Shown here in pieces: positions 1 to 8,800 of a stretch of 64,000 nucleotides of DNA (position 1 is its first letter; each line of letters starts with the position of its first letter). Source of the stretch: Flavobacterium lipolyticum (GTDB taxonomy: Bacteria; Bacteroidota; Bacteroidia; Flavobacteriales; Flavobacteriaceae); NCBI RefSeq assembly GCF_020905335.1, contig NZ_JAJJMN010000002.1, forward strand, positions 558,001 through 622,000, given 5' to 3'. The translations under genes and the position numbers were made by a program. The notes beneath the pieces are model-generated. The model made no database searches. It had not been told where the DNA came from and saw only the letters and a program-made list of their open reading frames with translations.

Positions 1-2
1 AG

Positions 3-812
3 AAATATGACACAAAAGCAACCGATGCAAAATTTGATGCGATGTTAGGATTAATCTTTGATAAAAACAATCAGTTATGGGTTACCGATATGGGGCTCGA
101 ATTAGGTAAATCCAGACTTTGGGCCTTTGACATCAGTAAGAATAAGGTAGTTCAAAAAATTGAATTGCCTCAAACTGTTGCGCCTAAAGGTACATTCACG
201 CAGGATGTTGCCATTGATGAAAAAAATGGTTTTGCTTACTTAGCCGATATTGCCAACCCAGGTATTATTGTTCTGAATCTGAAAACAAAAAAAACACGTC
301 GATTTAGCGGACATACTTCTTTACAGGCAGAAGACAAAGACATGATTATTGACGGGAAAGTGATCTATTTTGGCAGAAAACCGGCGCGTGTAGCTATTGA
401 CCCGATTACACTTTCAAATGACAGGGAAACAATCTTTTTTGGAGCTATGAACGGAACTTCCTGGTATAGTGTACCGGCTAGATTATTCAGAGAAGGAAAA
501 AGTGATGCTGAAATTAGTAAGGCAATAAGAAAAGCAGGTAACAAACCTTTTAGTGACGGTGCTTTGACAGATGAATATGGAAATCATTATTTTACGAATC
601 TGCAAGAACACTCCATAACAAAACTGGACATTTCAGGTCAATTGACTACGGTCGTACAGGATGCTCAAAAAATGCAATGGCCGGACAATGTTTATAAAGG
701 ACCTGATGGTTGGATGTACATTTCAGTCAATCAGCTCAATAGTTCGCCAGCTTTTACAGGTGCGGACGATCAGGGAAAACCTCCTTATTATATTTATCGT
801 TTCAAACTATAA
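3..812 (+). CDS. Yellow/major royal jelly-like (SMP-30-type) beta-propeller protein, 3' part
   Basis: The reading frame is open from base 3, so the gene begins before the window; about 269 residues are present and the first Met at base 42 is internal. The protein shows repeated propeller-type strands, with phrases such as LWVTDMG, DVAIDEKNGFAYLAD, RVAIDPITLS and WPDNVYKGPDGWMYIS. These are typical of the Yellow/MRJP family, related to SMP-30 gluconolactonases, which in bacteria are usually exported. The signal peptide, if any, lies outside the window. The substrate is unknown; a lactonase-like or ligand-binding role is possible. There is no obvious operon partner downstream, where a decayed gene follows. 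The family call is fairly firm, the function is not. Confidence 0.7.
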   Translation, partial: KYDTKATDAKFDAMLGLIFDKNNQLWVTDMGLELGKSRLWAFDISKNKVVQKIELPQTVAPKGTFTQDVAIDEKNGFAYLADIANPGIIVLNLKTKKTRRFSGHTSLQAEDKDMIIDGKVIYFGRKPARVAIDPITLSNDRETIFFGAMNGTSWYSVPARLFREGKSDAEISKAIRKAGNKPFSDGALTDEYGNHYFTNLQEHSITKLDISGQLTTVVQDAQKMQWPDNVYKGPDGWMYISVNQLNSSPAFTGADDQGKPPYYIYRFKL

Positions 813-1029
813 ATCAATCTTTTATATTTGGTATGATAACAATAGTGCTTGTATCCGATTGATTTTACCGAATATTATCATTTTGCAACCGATTATTGCG
901 TAAGTGATAACGCATTTTTAAAACGTGTCGTCAAATAGTACGAATAGACTTAGTTTTGAACAAACAGTATCACCCTTTTATAGATTCTGTTGATGTTCAT
1001 AAAGTAAAAGTTAATCTTTAATAATAAGC

Positions 1030-1354
1030 AATAAAAAAATAGTCAGTGTAGTAATGCTATTTTGCGTTCTTGCGGCAAATGCTCAAGATAAAGGGAAAAA
1101 AAGTGAAACTAGAGTAGGGTAAACATGGCTTTTGGTATAAGTGGAGTCAAATACAAGAATACGAAGTCTGCCACATTTGGAATGTTTGAAGTAGCTTACC
1201 GTTACAACATTAGGGAAAAATTTAAGGCAGGAGGTGATTTGAGTTACCTTAGAACCGAAGATAAATTTGAAAAAAGCAAACGTTTGGAGCCTTCGTGGAG
1301 TTGGGTTTTGGATATAAAGGAATTGCTACGGCAGGGCTTAATTATAAATTTTAA
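1030..1354 (+). pseudogene. Decayed outer-membrane beta-barrel protein gene
   Basis: Three fragments in different frames join into a small outer-membrane barrel protein. Bases 1033-1110 encode a signal-peptide-like stretch (KKIVSVVMLFCVLAANAQDKG) that ends at a stop. One inserted base would restore the frame into 1125-1295 (MAFGISGVKYKN, then FEVAYRYNIREKFKAGGDL). A second frame change leads to the typical barrel end GFGYKGIATAGLNYKF and a stop at 1352-1354. The start codon also looks damaged: the run at 1031-1039 reads as an ATG-AAA start that has lost its G. At about 105 residues the product is far shorter than the roughly 190-200 of opacity-type porins, so the middle is probably deleted too. 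A reading of 1125-1373 as an intact 82-residue protein is therefore unlikely. Confidence 0.72.
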
Positions 1355-1410
1355 AGAAAGATTTAACAAGTAGACTAACTAGAACCAATTATTAAAATTT
1401 AACCATTTTT

Positions 1411-1438
1411 AAGAGGGGAGAAATCTCCTCTTTTTTTT
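1411..1438 (+). terminator. Rho-independent terminator after the barrel pseudogene
   Basis: A 9-bp stem (1411-1419 with 1424-1432, one G-U pair) closes a GAAA tetraloop and is followed by a run of eight T to 1438. It lies 57 bases past the stop of the decayed gene and was presumably its terminator. Confidence 0.85.
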
Positions 1439-1629
1439 GTCATTACGCTGGATTTTTGATAGCAACTAGCTCACAGGAATACTTAGACCAATGTGTTAAA
1501 TTAATAAGATTCTTATTCGAATTAAATGATGCTTGAAGATAAAGGTGTTGATATTCAGGGTTATGTGTTTTTTTTAACTTAGAGTATATTCCACATTTAC
1601 ACTAAAAGTTATCAATTATTCCACAGTTG

Positions 1630-2520
1630 ATGCACTTATTGAAATCGGCATTTGAGTCCCATAAGACCACCCTATATTTGTACTCAGAAAGCAAGTTTTA
1701 TCAACTAACAGCTCCTTTAAGAATTAAACAACAGGCAAGCCATGATGATTTGTATATCATAAACTTTGATCTTAGCGAAGAGTTCAACTGGATTCAGATT
1801 CGTGATATTAGTTATAAAATAGGTTCTTTAGCGAATTTAGGACTCTTTGTTTGGAAGAATAGCATAGAAAATATTTATGAACATGCAGCCGGAAAGAGGA
1901 TATTTACAATGCGTTTAATCGTGGATCAGAAGTTACTTCGTCCTATCTATATTCATAAACTAAACGATAAACTAGCTTTAAAAAGCAACGATAAATTTGA
2001 CAGCAAAGAACTTTGCTTTCACGATCTTATTGACAGCAATAGCAGAATACTGATTGATTCGATAAAGCATAAGGATGTTTTAAATCAATTTTCAAGTTTC
2101 TATCTCAAAGGAGTCGCTTTAAAATTACTGGGAAACTTTATTCAGCGGTATTCAGATACCGTTTTACCTTCATGCAGAATAAAAAAAACAGACCTGGCCG
2201 GCATAGAGATTTCTAAAAAGTATTTACTGCAAAATTTAAAAAATAAATTCCCCGGAATTGGAGAGTTGTCAAAAGTTGCCAATATGTCGACCAGTAAATA
2301 CAAAAGACTCTTTAAAGAAATTGAAGGTGTAACACCAAATGATTTTTTTAAGAGAGAAAAAATTATTTTGGCGCACCAATTATTGTGTAGCGGATCTTAT
2401 GATTCTATTGTTCGGTTGGCCTATGATCTTAATTTCACCAGAGCAGATTATTTTTCAAAGAAATATTTTAAAGTTTTTGGAAGAAATCCTTCTAAAGATT
2501 TGATTGAAAAAAGTATATAA
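1630..2520 (+). CDS. AraC family transcriptional regulator
   Basis: A 296-residue DNA-binding regulator. The C-terminal 100 residues hold the two helix-turn-helix units of the AraC family: IGELSKVANMSTSKYKRLFK, then YDSIVRLAYDLNFTRADYFSKKYFKVFGRNPS. The N-terminal 190 residues resemble the poorly conserved sensor half of Bacteroidota AraC proteins of the PchR kind and carry no recognised ligand-binding motif. I chose the ATG at 1630; a TTG three bases earlier gives one extra residue and is less likely. The gene stands alone: the decayed barrel gene and its terminator lie upstream and the lrp-like gene is convergent downstream. Its target is unknown. It may once have controlled the dead barrel gene, but that is only inferred from position. 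Confidence 0.88.
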   Translation: MHLLKSAFESHKTTLYLYSESKFYQLTAPLRIKQQASHDDLYIINFDLSEEFNWIQIRDISYKIGSLANLGLFVWKNSIENIYEHAAGKRIFTMRLIVDQKLLRPIYIHKLNDKLALKSNDKFDSKELCFHDLIDSNSRILIDSIKHKDVLNQFSSFYLKGVALKLLGNFIQRYSDTVLPSCRIKKTDLAGIEISKKYLLQNLKNKFPGIGELSKVANMSTSKYKRLFKEIEGVTPNDFFKREKIILAHQLLCSGSYDSIVRLAYDLNFTRADYFSKKYFKVFGRNPSKDLIEKSI

Positions 2521-2623
2521 ATACTTTTAAAACACATGCTGTTTTCTAAAATTAAGTTTTAGGAAACAGCTTTTCTAATTTAAACCGGGATAACTGTAAA
2601 CCTTTAGCTGCTAATATAAATGG

Positions 2624-3094
2624 TTATACCGGCAGGTTTTTCTCAAATGCTGATCCAAATGAAAAGAACGAATCGGTGCTTCCTACACCTTCAATTTGAT
2701 GGATTTGCTCGTACAAAATTTTGCGGAGCTCTTCATTATTAACGGCCACAATTTTTATAAACAAGGCATACTTTCCCGAAACCCAATGGCACTCTACAAC
2801 TTCCGGAATTTCTTTTAATTTTTCGGCAATAGAATAGGAAAATCGTGCTTCTTTAGTCACAATTCCTGTATAGGTAGTGGTTTCAAAACCAATTTCTTTA
2901 GGATTTAATTTTACCGAAAAACCGGTAATAATTCCCGATTCCTGTAATTTTCTAACTCTTAAATGTACCAATGAATTGGATATGTTTAATTCTTTGGCAA
3001 GATCTGAAAAAGAGATTCTTCCATTTTCACTTAGTTTATGTATGATTTCACGGTCTAAATAGTCAGTATTTTCATTCTTCTTGATACTTGGCAT
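2624..3094 (-). CDS. Lrp/AsnC family transcriptional regulator, likely regulator of the hydroxylysine locus
   Basis: A 156-residue protein of usual Lrp/AsnC length. Residues 10-65 form the winged helix-turn-helix (LDREIIHKLSENGRISFSDL, then NISNSLVHLRVRKLQESGII). Residues 72-150 form the RAM ligand-binding domain (TTYTGIVTKEARFSYSIAEK, VECHWVSGKYALFIKIVA). Family members sense amino acids and often sit divergent from the catabolic genes they control. This one is divergent from hglS and the ALDH7-type dehydrogenase, with a 189-bp spacer containing two identical-pattern palindromes and a third inverted repeat over its own -10-type element. I infer that it senses lysine, hydroxylysine or aminoadipate and controls the 3284-21095 genes. 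The direction of control, repression or activation, cannot be told from sequence, although one palindrome covers the predicted hglS start point. Confidence 0.9.
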   Translation of the reverse strand: MPSIKKNENTDYLDREIIHKLSENGRISFSDLAKELNISNSLVHLRVRKLQESGIITGFSVKLNPKEIGFETTTYTGIVTKEARFSYSIAEKLKEIPEVVECHWVSGKYALFIKIVAVNNEELRKILYEQIHQIEGVGSTDSFFSFGSAFEKNLPV

Positions 3095-3122
3095 GGTTGG
3101 GCGTAGTTTAGAGATTTCTATT

Positions 3123-3170
3123 ATTTTGACAATTCTTAAGTTAAAAATGATTTTATAAGTGTCAAAATTA
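3123..3170 (-). promoter_or_regulatory. Promoter element and inverted repeat for the lrp-like gene
   Basis: On the minus strand TAATTTTG (3163-3170) fits the Bacteroidota -7 consensus TAnnTTTG. It overlaps the right arm of an inverted repeat, ATTTTGACA at 3123-3131 and TGTCAAAAT at 3160-3168, centres 37 bp apart. Autoregulation is plausible. No good -33 element was seen. Confidence 0.45.
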
Positions 3171-3219
3171 CAAAAAAAAGGATATGAAATGTCGGATTTT
3201 AAATAAACGTAAAAGTAAG

Positions 3220-3234
3220 GTGTTATAATAACAC
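3220..3234. promoter_or_regulatory. Operator palindrome 1 upstream of hglS
   Basis: GTGTTATAATAACAC is a perfect 7-1-7 palindrome. Its centre is 31 bp, about three helical turns, from the centre of palindrome 2, and it covers the -33 zone of the predicted hglS promoter. The pattern GTGTkATAATmACAC is shared by both sites, as expected for a dimeric or oligomeric Lrp-type regulator. Confidence 0.65.
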
Positions 3235-3243
3235 TTTTATATA

Positions 3244-3251
3244 TAAATTTG
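3244..3251 (+). promoter_or_regulatory. -7 promoter element for hglS
   Basis: TAAATTTG matches TAnnTTTG and would place the start of transcription near 3254, about 30 bases before the hglS ATG and inside operator palindrome 2. There is no TTG at the expected -33 distance. Confidence 0.5.
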
Positions 3252-3265
3252 TGTGATAATCACAC
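3251..3265. promoter_or_regulatory. Operator palindrome 2 over the hglS transcription start
   Basis: GTGTGATAATCACAC is a 7-1-7 palindrome with the same centre as the one at 3220. Its position at the predicted +1 suits a repressor that is released by an amino-acid ligand. Confidence 0.65.
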
Positions 3266-3283
3266 TATTTTAACAAAACGGAA

Positions 3284-4099
3284 ATGGATAAAAATCAATT
3301 ACTTATGAAATTATGGGAGCAATATGCCAATATTACCCCATCTGCAAGAAGAATACATGAATTACTGGAAGAAAGAGGAGAAGAGATAAAAAATGACCAT
3401 ATAGCGATTCGTACTTTTAATGATAAACGTGTAAATATTGAGGTTTTGGAAAAAGCTTTCCTGAATGTTGGTTATGAAGCAAAAGGAGAATATAATTTTG
3501 AGAGCAAAAAACTTTTTGCCAAACATTATGAGCACGCTACTGATAAGGATGCACCAAGAATTTTTATTTCGGAGCTGGAATTAGAAAAATGTTCCTCTGA
3601 GTTACAGGACACGGTACAAAATATCCTGAACAGTTGTGATCAGAACTTGTTTAACGATCCTGAATTAGTTTTAAGCGGATCTGTATGGAAAGGGAATTCG
3701 CAGGCCATCTATAAATCTTTATTAGAGGAATCGGAGTATGCAGCCTGGATGTATGTTTACGGTTTCAGAGCGAATCACTTTACGATTAGTACCAATGCAT
3801 TAAAAGGATTTAACACCCTAGAAGAGCTTAATACTTTTCTGGAAAACAACGGATGGAAACTGAATGCTTCCGGTGGAAAAATCAAAGGAACACCGGAGCA
3901 ATTATTAGAGCAATCCAGTACACTTGCTGATTTGTATGTAGTTGATTTTGAAGAGGGTGTTTTAGAAATTCCATCTTGTTATTATGAGTTTGCCCTTCGT
4001 TACCCAATGGCGAATGGCGAATTGTATCAGGGATTTGTAGCATCGTCTGCCGATAAAATATTTGAAAGTACAGATGTAAAGCTGCAGGAGGTTAAATAA
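3284..4099 (+). CDS. hglS: 2-oxoadipate dioxygenase/decarboxylase (DUF1338, HglS family)
   Basis: DUF1338 proteins of the HglS type are Fe(II) enzymes that turn 2-oxoadipate, O2 and water into D-2-hydroxyglutarate and CO2, a late step of lysine breakdown. The 271 residues show the family marks: DHIAIRTF with likely metal ligand His39, GFRANHFTIS with His165, and GVLEIPSCYYEFALRYP with Glu228. The protein is shorter than the roughly 460-residue proteobacterial form but like other short Bacteroidota members. It has no signal peptide, so it is cytosolic. It is the first gene after the divergent lrp-like gene and lies 83 bases before the aminoadipate-semialdehyde dehydrogenase, which fits one lysine/hydroxylysine pathway. 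Family assignment is firm; the substrate follows from characterised homologues and the neighbours. Confidence 0.85.
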   Translation: MDKNQLLMKLWEQYANITPSARRIHELLEERGEEIKNDHIAIRTFNDKRVNIEVLEKAFLNVGYEAKGEYNFESKKLFAKHYEHATDKDAPRIFISELELEKCSSELQDTVQNILNSCDQNLFNDPELVLSGSVWKGNSQAIYKSLLEESEYAAWMYVYGFRANHFTISTNALKGFNTLEELNTFLENNGWKLNASGGKIKGTPEQLLEQSSTLADLYVVDFEEGVLEIPSCYYEFALRYPMANGELYQGFVASSADKIFESTDVKLQEVK

Positions 4100-4182
4100 T
4101 CACAGGAATTAAGTATAGTTATCGTTATCATAATCAGTTTTTTATAATTTAAAGCTGAACAACCTATTTTAAAAAAGTCATA

Positions 4183-5736
4183 ATGGCAGTAACAGAATTA
4201 CAATTCGGAATAAAGGAAGCTTTAAGCCAATTGGGAATAAAAGAAGTTAATGAGGGAACTTCAACCGGATTGAATCATTTTTCGGGAGGAGAAATTCTGG
4301 AGAGTTATTCTCCGGTTGACGGACAATTGATCGCAAAAGTTAAAACATCAACTGCTGCTGATTATGAAAAAGTGATGGAGGCAGCAACAGCTGCTTTCAA
4401 ACAGTTCAGACTGATGCCGGCACCACAGCGTGGAGAAATTGTACGTCAGTTTGGGGAGAAGTTGCGTGTGCATAAAGAGGCATTAGGAAAATTGGTTTCT
4501 TACGAGATGGGAAAATCTTTGCAGGAAGGTTATGGTGAAGTGCAGGAAATGATAGATATCTGCGATTTTGCAGTTGGACTTTCCCGTCAGCTTCACGGAT
4601 TAACAATGCATTCAGAACGTCCAGGACATCGTATGTACGAACAGTATCATTCTTTGGGGGTAGTTGGAATTATTTCGGCTTTTAACTTTCCGGTGGCTGT
4701 TTGGGCGTGGAATACAGCCCTGGCATGGATTTGTGGAGATGTTTGCGTTTGGAAACCATCAGAGAAAACGCCTATTTGTGCCATAGCTTGTCAGAATATT
4801 ATAAGTGAGGTCATCAAAGAGAATAATTTACCGGAAGGTATTTCAGGTTTGATCAATGGCGACTATACCATTGGAGAGTTACTGACAAAAGATATACGTG
4901 TTCCTTTGATTTCGGCTACTGGTTCAACCCGCATGGGAAAAATTGTAGCGCAGGTAGTTGCAGGACGTTTAGGAAAATCATTATTGGAGCTGGGAGGAAA
5001 TAATGCGATCATTGTAACTCCGGATGCTGATATTAAAATGACGGTTATTGGTGCTGTTTTTGGAGCCGTTGGAACTGCGGGACAAAGATGTACGTCGACA
5101 CGCCGTTTAATTATTCACGAAAGTATATTCGACAAAGTAAAAGATGCAATAGTTGCTGCCTACAAGCAATTACGCATCGGAAATCCGTTGGACGAAAAGA
5201 ATCATGTTGGTCCGTTGATCGATACTCAGGCAGTTGAAATGTATCAGCAGGCGCTACGAAAAGTGGTAGCCGAAGGAGGAAAAATTCTGGTTGAAGGTGG
5301 TGTACTTTCAGGTGCGGGATACGAAAGCGGCTGTTACGTAAAACCAGCTATCGCAGAGGCTGATAACTCATTTGAAATCGTACAGCACGAAACTTTTGCT
5401 CCGGTTTTATATTTATTAAAATACTCAGGGACTGTCGAGAATGCGATCGCCATTCAAAATGGTGTAGCACAAGGCTTATCCTCAGCAATCATGACTAATA
5501 ATTTAAGAGAAGCCGAATTATTTTTATCGGTTACCGGCTCTGACTGCGGTATTGCGAATGTTAACATCGGTACTTCCGGTGCTGAAATTGGCGGTGCTTT
5601 TGGCGGAGAAAAAGAAACAGGCGGTGGGAGAGAATCCGGCTCCGATGCCTGGAAAGTGTACATGCGCAGACAAACCAATACCATTAATTATACCACTAGT
5701 CTGCCATTGGCACAAGGAATAAAGTTTGACTTATAA
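4183..5736 (+). CDS. amaB: L-2-aminoadipate-6-semialdehyde dehydrogenase (ALDH7 family)
   Basis: NAD(P)-dependent oxidation of 2-aminoadipate semialdehyde (in equilibrium with piperideine-6-carboxylate) to 2-aminoadipate. The 517 residues match the ALDH7A1/antiquitin type closely. Visible marks are ISAFNFPVAVWAWN with oxyanion Asn168, the cofactor Lys191 in WKPSEKT, general base Glu269 in LLELGGNNA, and nucleophile Cys303 in GTAGQRCTSTRR. The ALDH7-specific segment GEVQEMIDICDFAVGLSRQL includes the Glu119 position used for substrate recognition. It is cytosolic. It follows hglS by 83 bases and precedes a stem-loop and the SusC gene. In human hydroxylysine breakdown the same enzyme type acts on the product of the phospholyase, here encoded by the PLP half of the gene at 15700. 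Confidence 0.9.
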   Translation: MAVTELQFGIKEALSQLGIKEVNEGTSTGLNHFSGGEILESYSPVDGQLIAKVKTSTAADYEKVMEAATAAFKQFRLMPAPQRGEIVRQFGEKLRVHKEALGKLVSYEMGKSLQEGYGEVQEMIDICDFAVGLSRQLHGLTMHSERPGHRMYEQYHSLGVVGIISAFNFPVAVWAWNTALAWICGDVCVWKPSEKTPICAIACQNIISEVIKENNLPEGISGLINGDYTIGELLTKDIRVPLISATGSTRMGKIVAQVVAGRLGKSLLELGGNNAIIVTPDADIKMTVIGAVFGAVGTAGQRCTSTRRLIIHESIFDKVKDAIVAAYKQLRIGNPLDEKNHVGPLIDTQAVEMYQQALRKVVAEGGKILVEGGVLSGAGYESGCYVKPAIAEADNSFEIVQHETFAPVLYLLKYSGTVENAIAIQNGVAQGLSSAIMTNNLREAELFLSVTGSDCGIANVNIGTSGAEIGGAFGGEKETGGGRESGSDAWKVYMRRQTNTINYTTSLPLAQGIKFDL

Positions 5737-5786
5737 AATAAACGAATACCAGCAGTTTTTCTAAAAGTCAAATTAAAGAGAATACC

Positions 5787-5830
5787 GCACTTTATAAGGC
5801 AGTTTTGTAATCGAATGTCTTATAAAGTGC
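5787..5830 (+). promoter_or_regulatory. Stem-loop between amaB and susC without a T-tract
   Basis: GCACTTTATAAG (5787-5798) pairs with CTTATAAAGTGC (5819-5830), a perfect 12-bp stem with a 20-base loop. No run of T follows, so it is probably not an intrinsic terminator. A processing or mRNA-stabilising stem that separates expression of the cytosolic enzymes from the outer-membrane transporter is a reasonable guess. Confidence 0.6.
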
Positions 5831-5891
5831 TTGCCTACAAATAAAAAAACTAAAAAAAGCGAAATTTTAATTAACCAAAACCATTACCAAA

Positions 5892-8800
5892 ATGAAAAAA
5901 CTACTCATTAGGAAGTTCTATTTTCTTCCTTTATTGTTATGCTTGTGGTTGCCAAACATCAATTTTGCGCAAGCAAATCAAGCACAAAAGACCATTTCCG
6001 GAAAAGTTACTGATGATAAGAACAATACGCTGCCGGGTGTGAGTATTTCTATTAAAGACTCTAAATACAATGCAGCAACAGATATTGACGGAAATTATAC
6101 TTTGGTGTATTCATCAAGTCTTGTGAATCCGGTTATCGTTTTCTCTTATATGGGATTTATAGAGAAAAGTGAGGCTGTAAACAATCGTGGTGAACTTAAT
6201 ATTACCATGCAGGAAGAAACCAATAAACTGAATGAAGTAGTCGTTATTGGTTATGGTTCTCAGAAGAAAAGCAACGTTACGGGAGCTATTTCTACTGTTA
6301 AAAAAGAAAGTTTAGAAACCAGAGCGACAACAAGCCCTTCTGAGGCACTTCAGGGCTTAGTTGCGGGAGTAAACGTGCAGAAAAGCGGAGGTGTAGCAGG
6401 TGCTTCGGTAAGCGTAAAAATCCGTGGGGTAAATACCTTTGGAGCTACAGAACCACTTTATATTATTGACGGATTCCAGGGAGATATTAATACGATAAAT
6501 CCAACCAATATCGAATCGATGGAGGTATTGAAAGATGGTGCTGCGGCTGCAATTTACGGATCTGTTGCTGCAAATGGTGTGATTATCGTAACCACTAAAA
6601 ACGGACAAAAAGAAGGTGTAAAAATAGATTTCAGCTCTTTTTTAAGTATCACCAATCCGTCGAAAACATTAGATTTATTGGATGCTGACGGATATCGTAC
6701 GGTTCATAAAAGAATGTACGATGAGTATAACAAGTATGTGACTTCACCAAAAGCGCTTCCGGCTTATATCACGGCTCCATCTGATGTTAATACAGACTGG
6801 CAGGATGAAGTTTTCCGTTCCGGATTTACACAAAACTACGGTTTAGGAGTTCAAGGAAGACAAGGTGATTTTAAATTTGCTTTATACGGAAACTTTGTAA
6901 AGCAAAAAGGAATTATTATCGACAATCAATTTGGTTCTCAAACAGGAAGTGCAAGGGTAAGTTTCAAAAAATCTATTTTTGATATTGATGGAAAAATGGC
7001 TTATATCGGAACCCAAAATGCATTGCCTAACTTTCAGTTGAAAGAAGTTTATACAATGTCTCCGTTAGTTCCGGTTTATGATGATAATGAGCAATACGGT
7101 TATGGATTGACTAATAAGAATGGTTTGCCGGCCGGAACGAATCCGGTTGCCGAAGAGCATTTCAGAAAAAGTAATAATGTAGGGCAGGATATTACAGCTA
7201 ATATTGCTGCAACGGCTAATATAGCACCTTGGTTCAAATATAAATTGGCCTATTCTTACCGTGTGAAAAACAACCAGCAAACCGCTCATTTTCCTCCATT
7301 TATTGCTAATCCAAAAGAGGTACATCTTTATCCCTTGCAATCGGAGTTGAGAACAACCTGGAGTGAGCAGATATTAGATAACATTATTACTATCGATAAA
7401 ACTTTCGGAAAACATGTTTTTGGTTTAATGCTGGGTAATACTTTTAACAGTCAGGCATCCAACTGGAATCAGGTAAGTGTTGAAGGAAAAACAACTGATT
7501 ATACTGTAGAAAATGGACAGTTGGTTTCTATCGACCGTCCGTCAGGATTTCTTGATCCTGGTTTTGAAACTATCGGAGCCGGAAGAGGAGGGACTTACAC
7601 TGCAGACGGTTCAAAGTTTCAATACAATCGTGTTTCTTTCTTCGGAAGGTTAAACTATTCGTATAATGATCGTTATTTATTGCAAATGACCGTTAGAAGA
7701 GACGGTTCTTCTAAGTTTGGTGCAGACAGCCGTTGGGGAACTTTCCCGTCTATCGCCTTAGGATGGAAAATCGAGCAGGAAGATTTTTTCCCGAAAGATA
7801 TTTTTATCTCTACTTTAAAACTACGTGCGAGCTGGGGACAATTGGGTAACGAAGCTGCTTTAGGATACTATTCTGCTAATACTTTAATTAACACAGGAAA
7901 TTCTTTAGGTTCAGGTTATGTACAGGGAGTTGGAAGTAATCCCTGGCCGGGAAGTATTGCGCTAGCATTAGAAAATAGAAATTTACAGTGGGAAACTACA
8001 GATTCTAAAAACATTGGTATTGATTATACTCTTTTGAAAGGAAAAATCAGCGGTTCGATGAACTACTATCACAATGTGACGGACAATTTATTAATTACAA
8101 AAAAACTGGCTCCATCTGCCGGAGTTGATGATCCGATTCTTAACGTAGGTAAGATTAGCAACAGCGGTTTTGAATTTGAAGTAAATTACCGTGATCAGGT
8201 TGATGAATTTAAATACAATGCAGGTTTGAATTTTACAACTCTTAAAAATAAAGTAGTAGCCTTAGCAAATGAGGGACAAACTATTTATGGAGAAGGATTA
8301 AAATTCAATGCCGAACATTTTCCAACTCAGGCACGTGTAGGAAGTCCAATCAGTGGATTCTATTTGTACAAAACAGATGGTATTTTTCAATCGGTTGAAG
8401 AGGTAAATGCTCACAATAAAAATGGTGTTTTATTACAGCCAAATGCAAAGCCGGGTGATATTCGTTTTAAAGATATAAACGGAGACGGAGTTATTGACGA
8501 CAACGATAAAGCTTATTCAGGAACAGGATTGCCAAAAGTAGAAGTGAACCTTACTTTGGGAGCCAGCTACAAAGGATTTGATTTTTCAGCATTGATTGGA
8601 AGTGGCTGGGGGAATAAATTGTACAACGGAAACCGTTATTTTTACGAGTCTATGAGTTCAGGAACTAACATGTTAGCTTCAACATTAAATTCATGGACAC
8701 CGGATAACCGTAGTGATATTCCAAGAGCAGTATTACAGGACCCTAACGGAAACAGTCGTGAGTCAGATCGTTTTCTGGAAAGTGGAAATTTTATAAGAAT

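Noticed and set aside
661..903. Open frame of 80 codons overlapping the end of the Yellow-like gene
   Set aside because: Out-of-frame shadow of the real gene, with unlikely composition and no start context.
1125..1373. 82-codon frame as an intact small gene
   Set aside because: Its ends are frame-shifted remains of a barrel protein; signal peptide and C-terminus lie in other frames.
1627..1629. TTG as start of the AraC gene
   Set aside because: The ATG three bases later is the more usual start and costs only one residue.
5454..5715. Minus-strand open frames inside amaB
   Set aside because: Antisense shadows of a well-conserved coding sequence.
5787..5830. Intrinsic terminator after amaB
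   Set aside because: The stem is strong but there is no T-tract, so read-through is likely.
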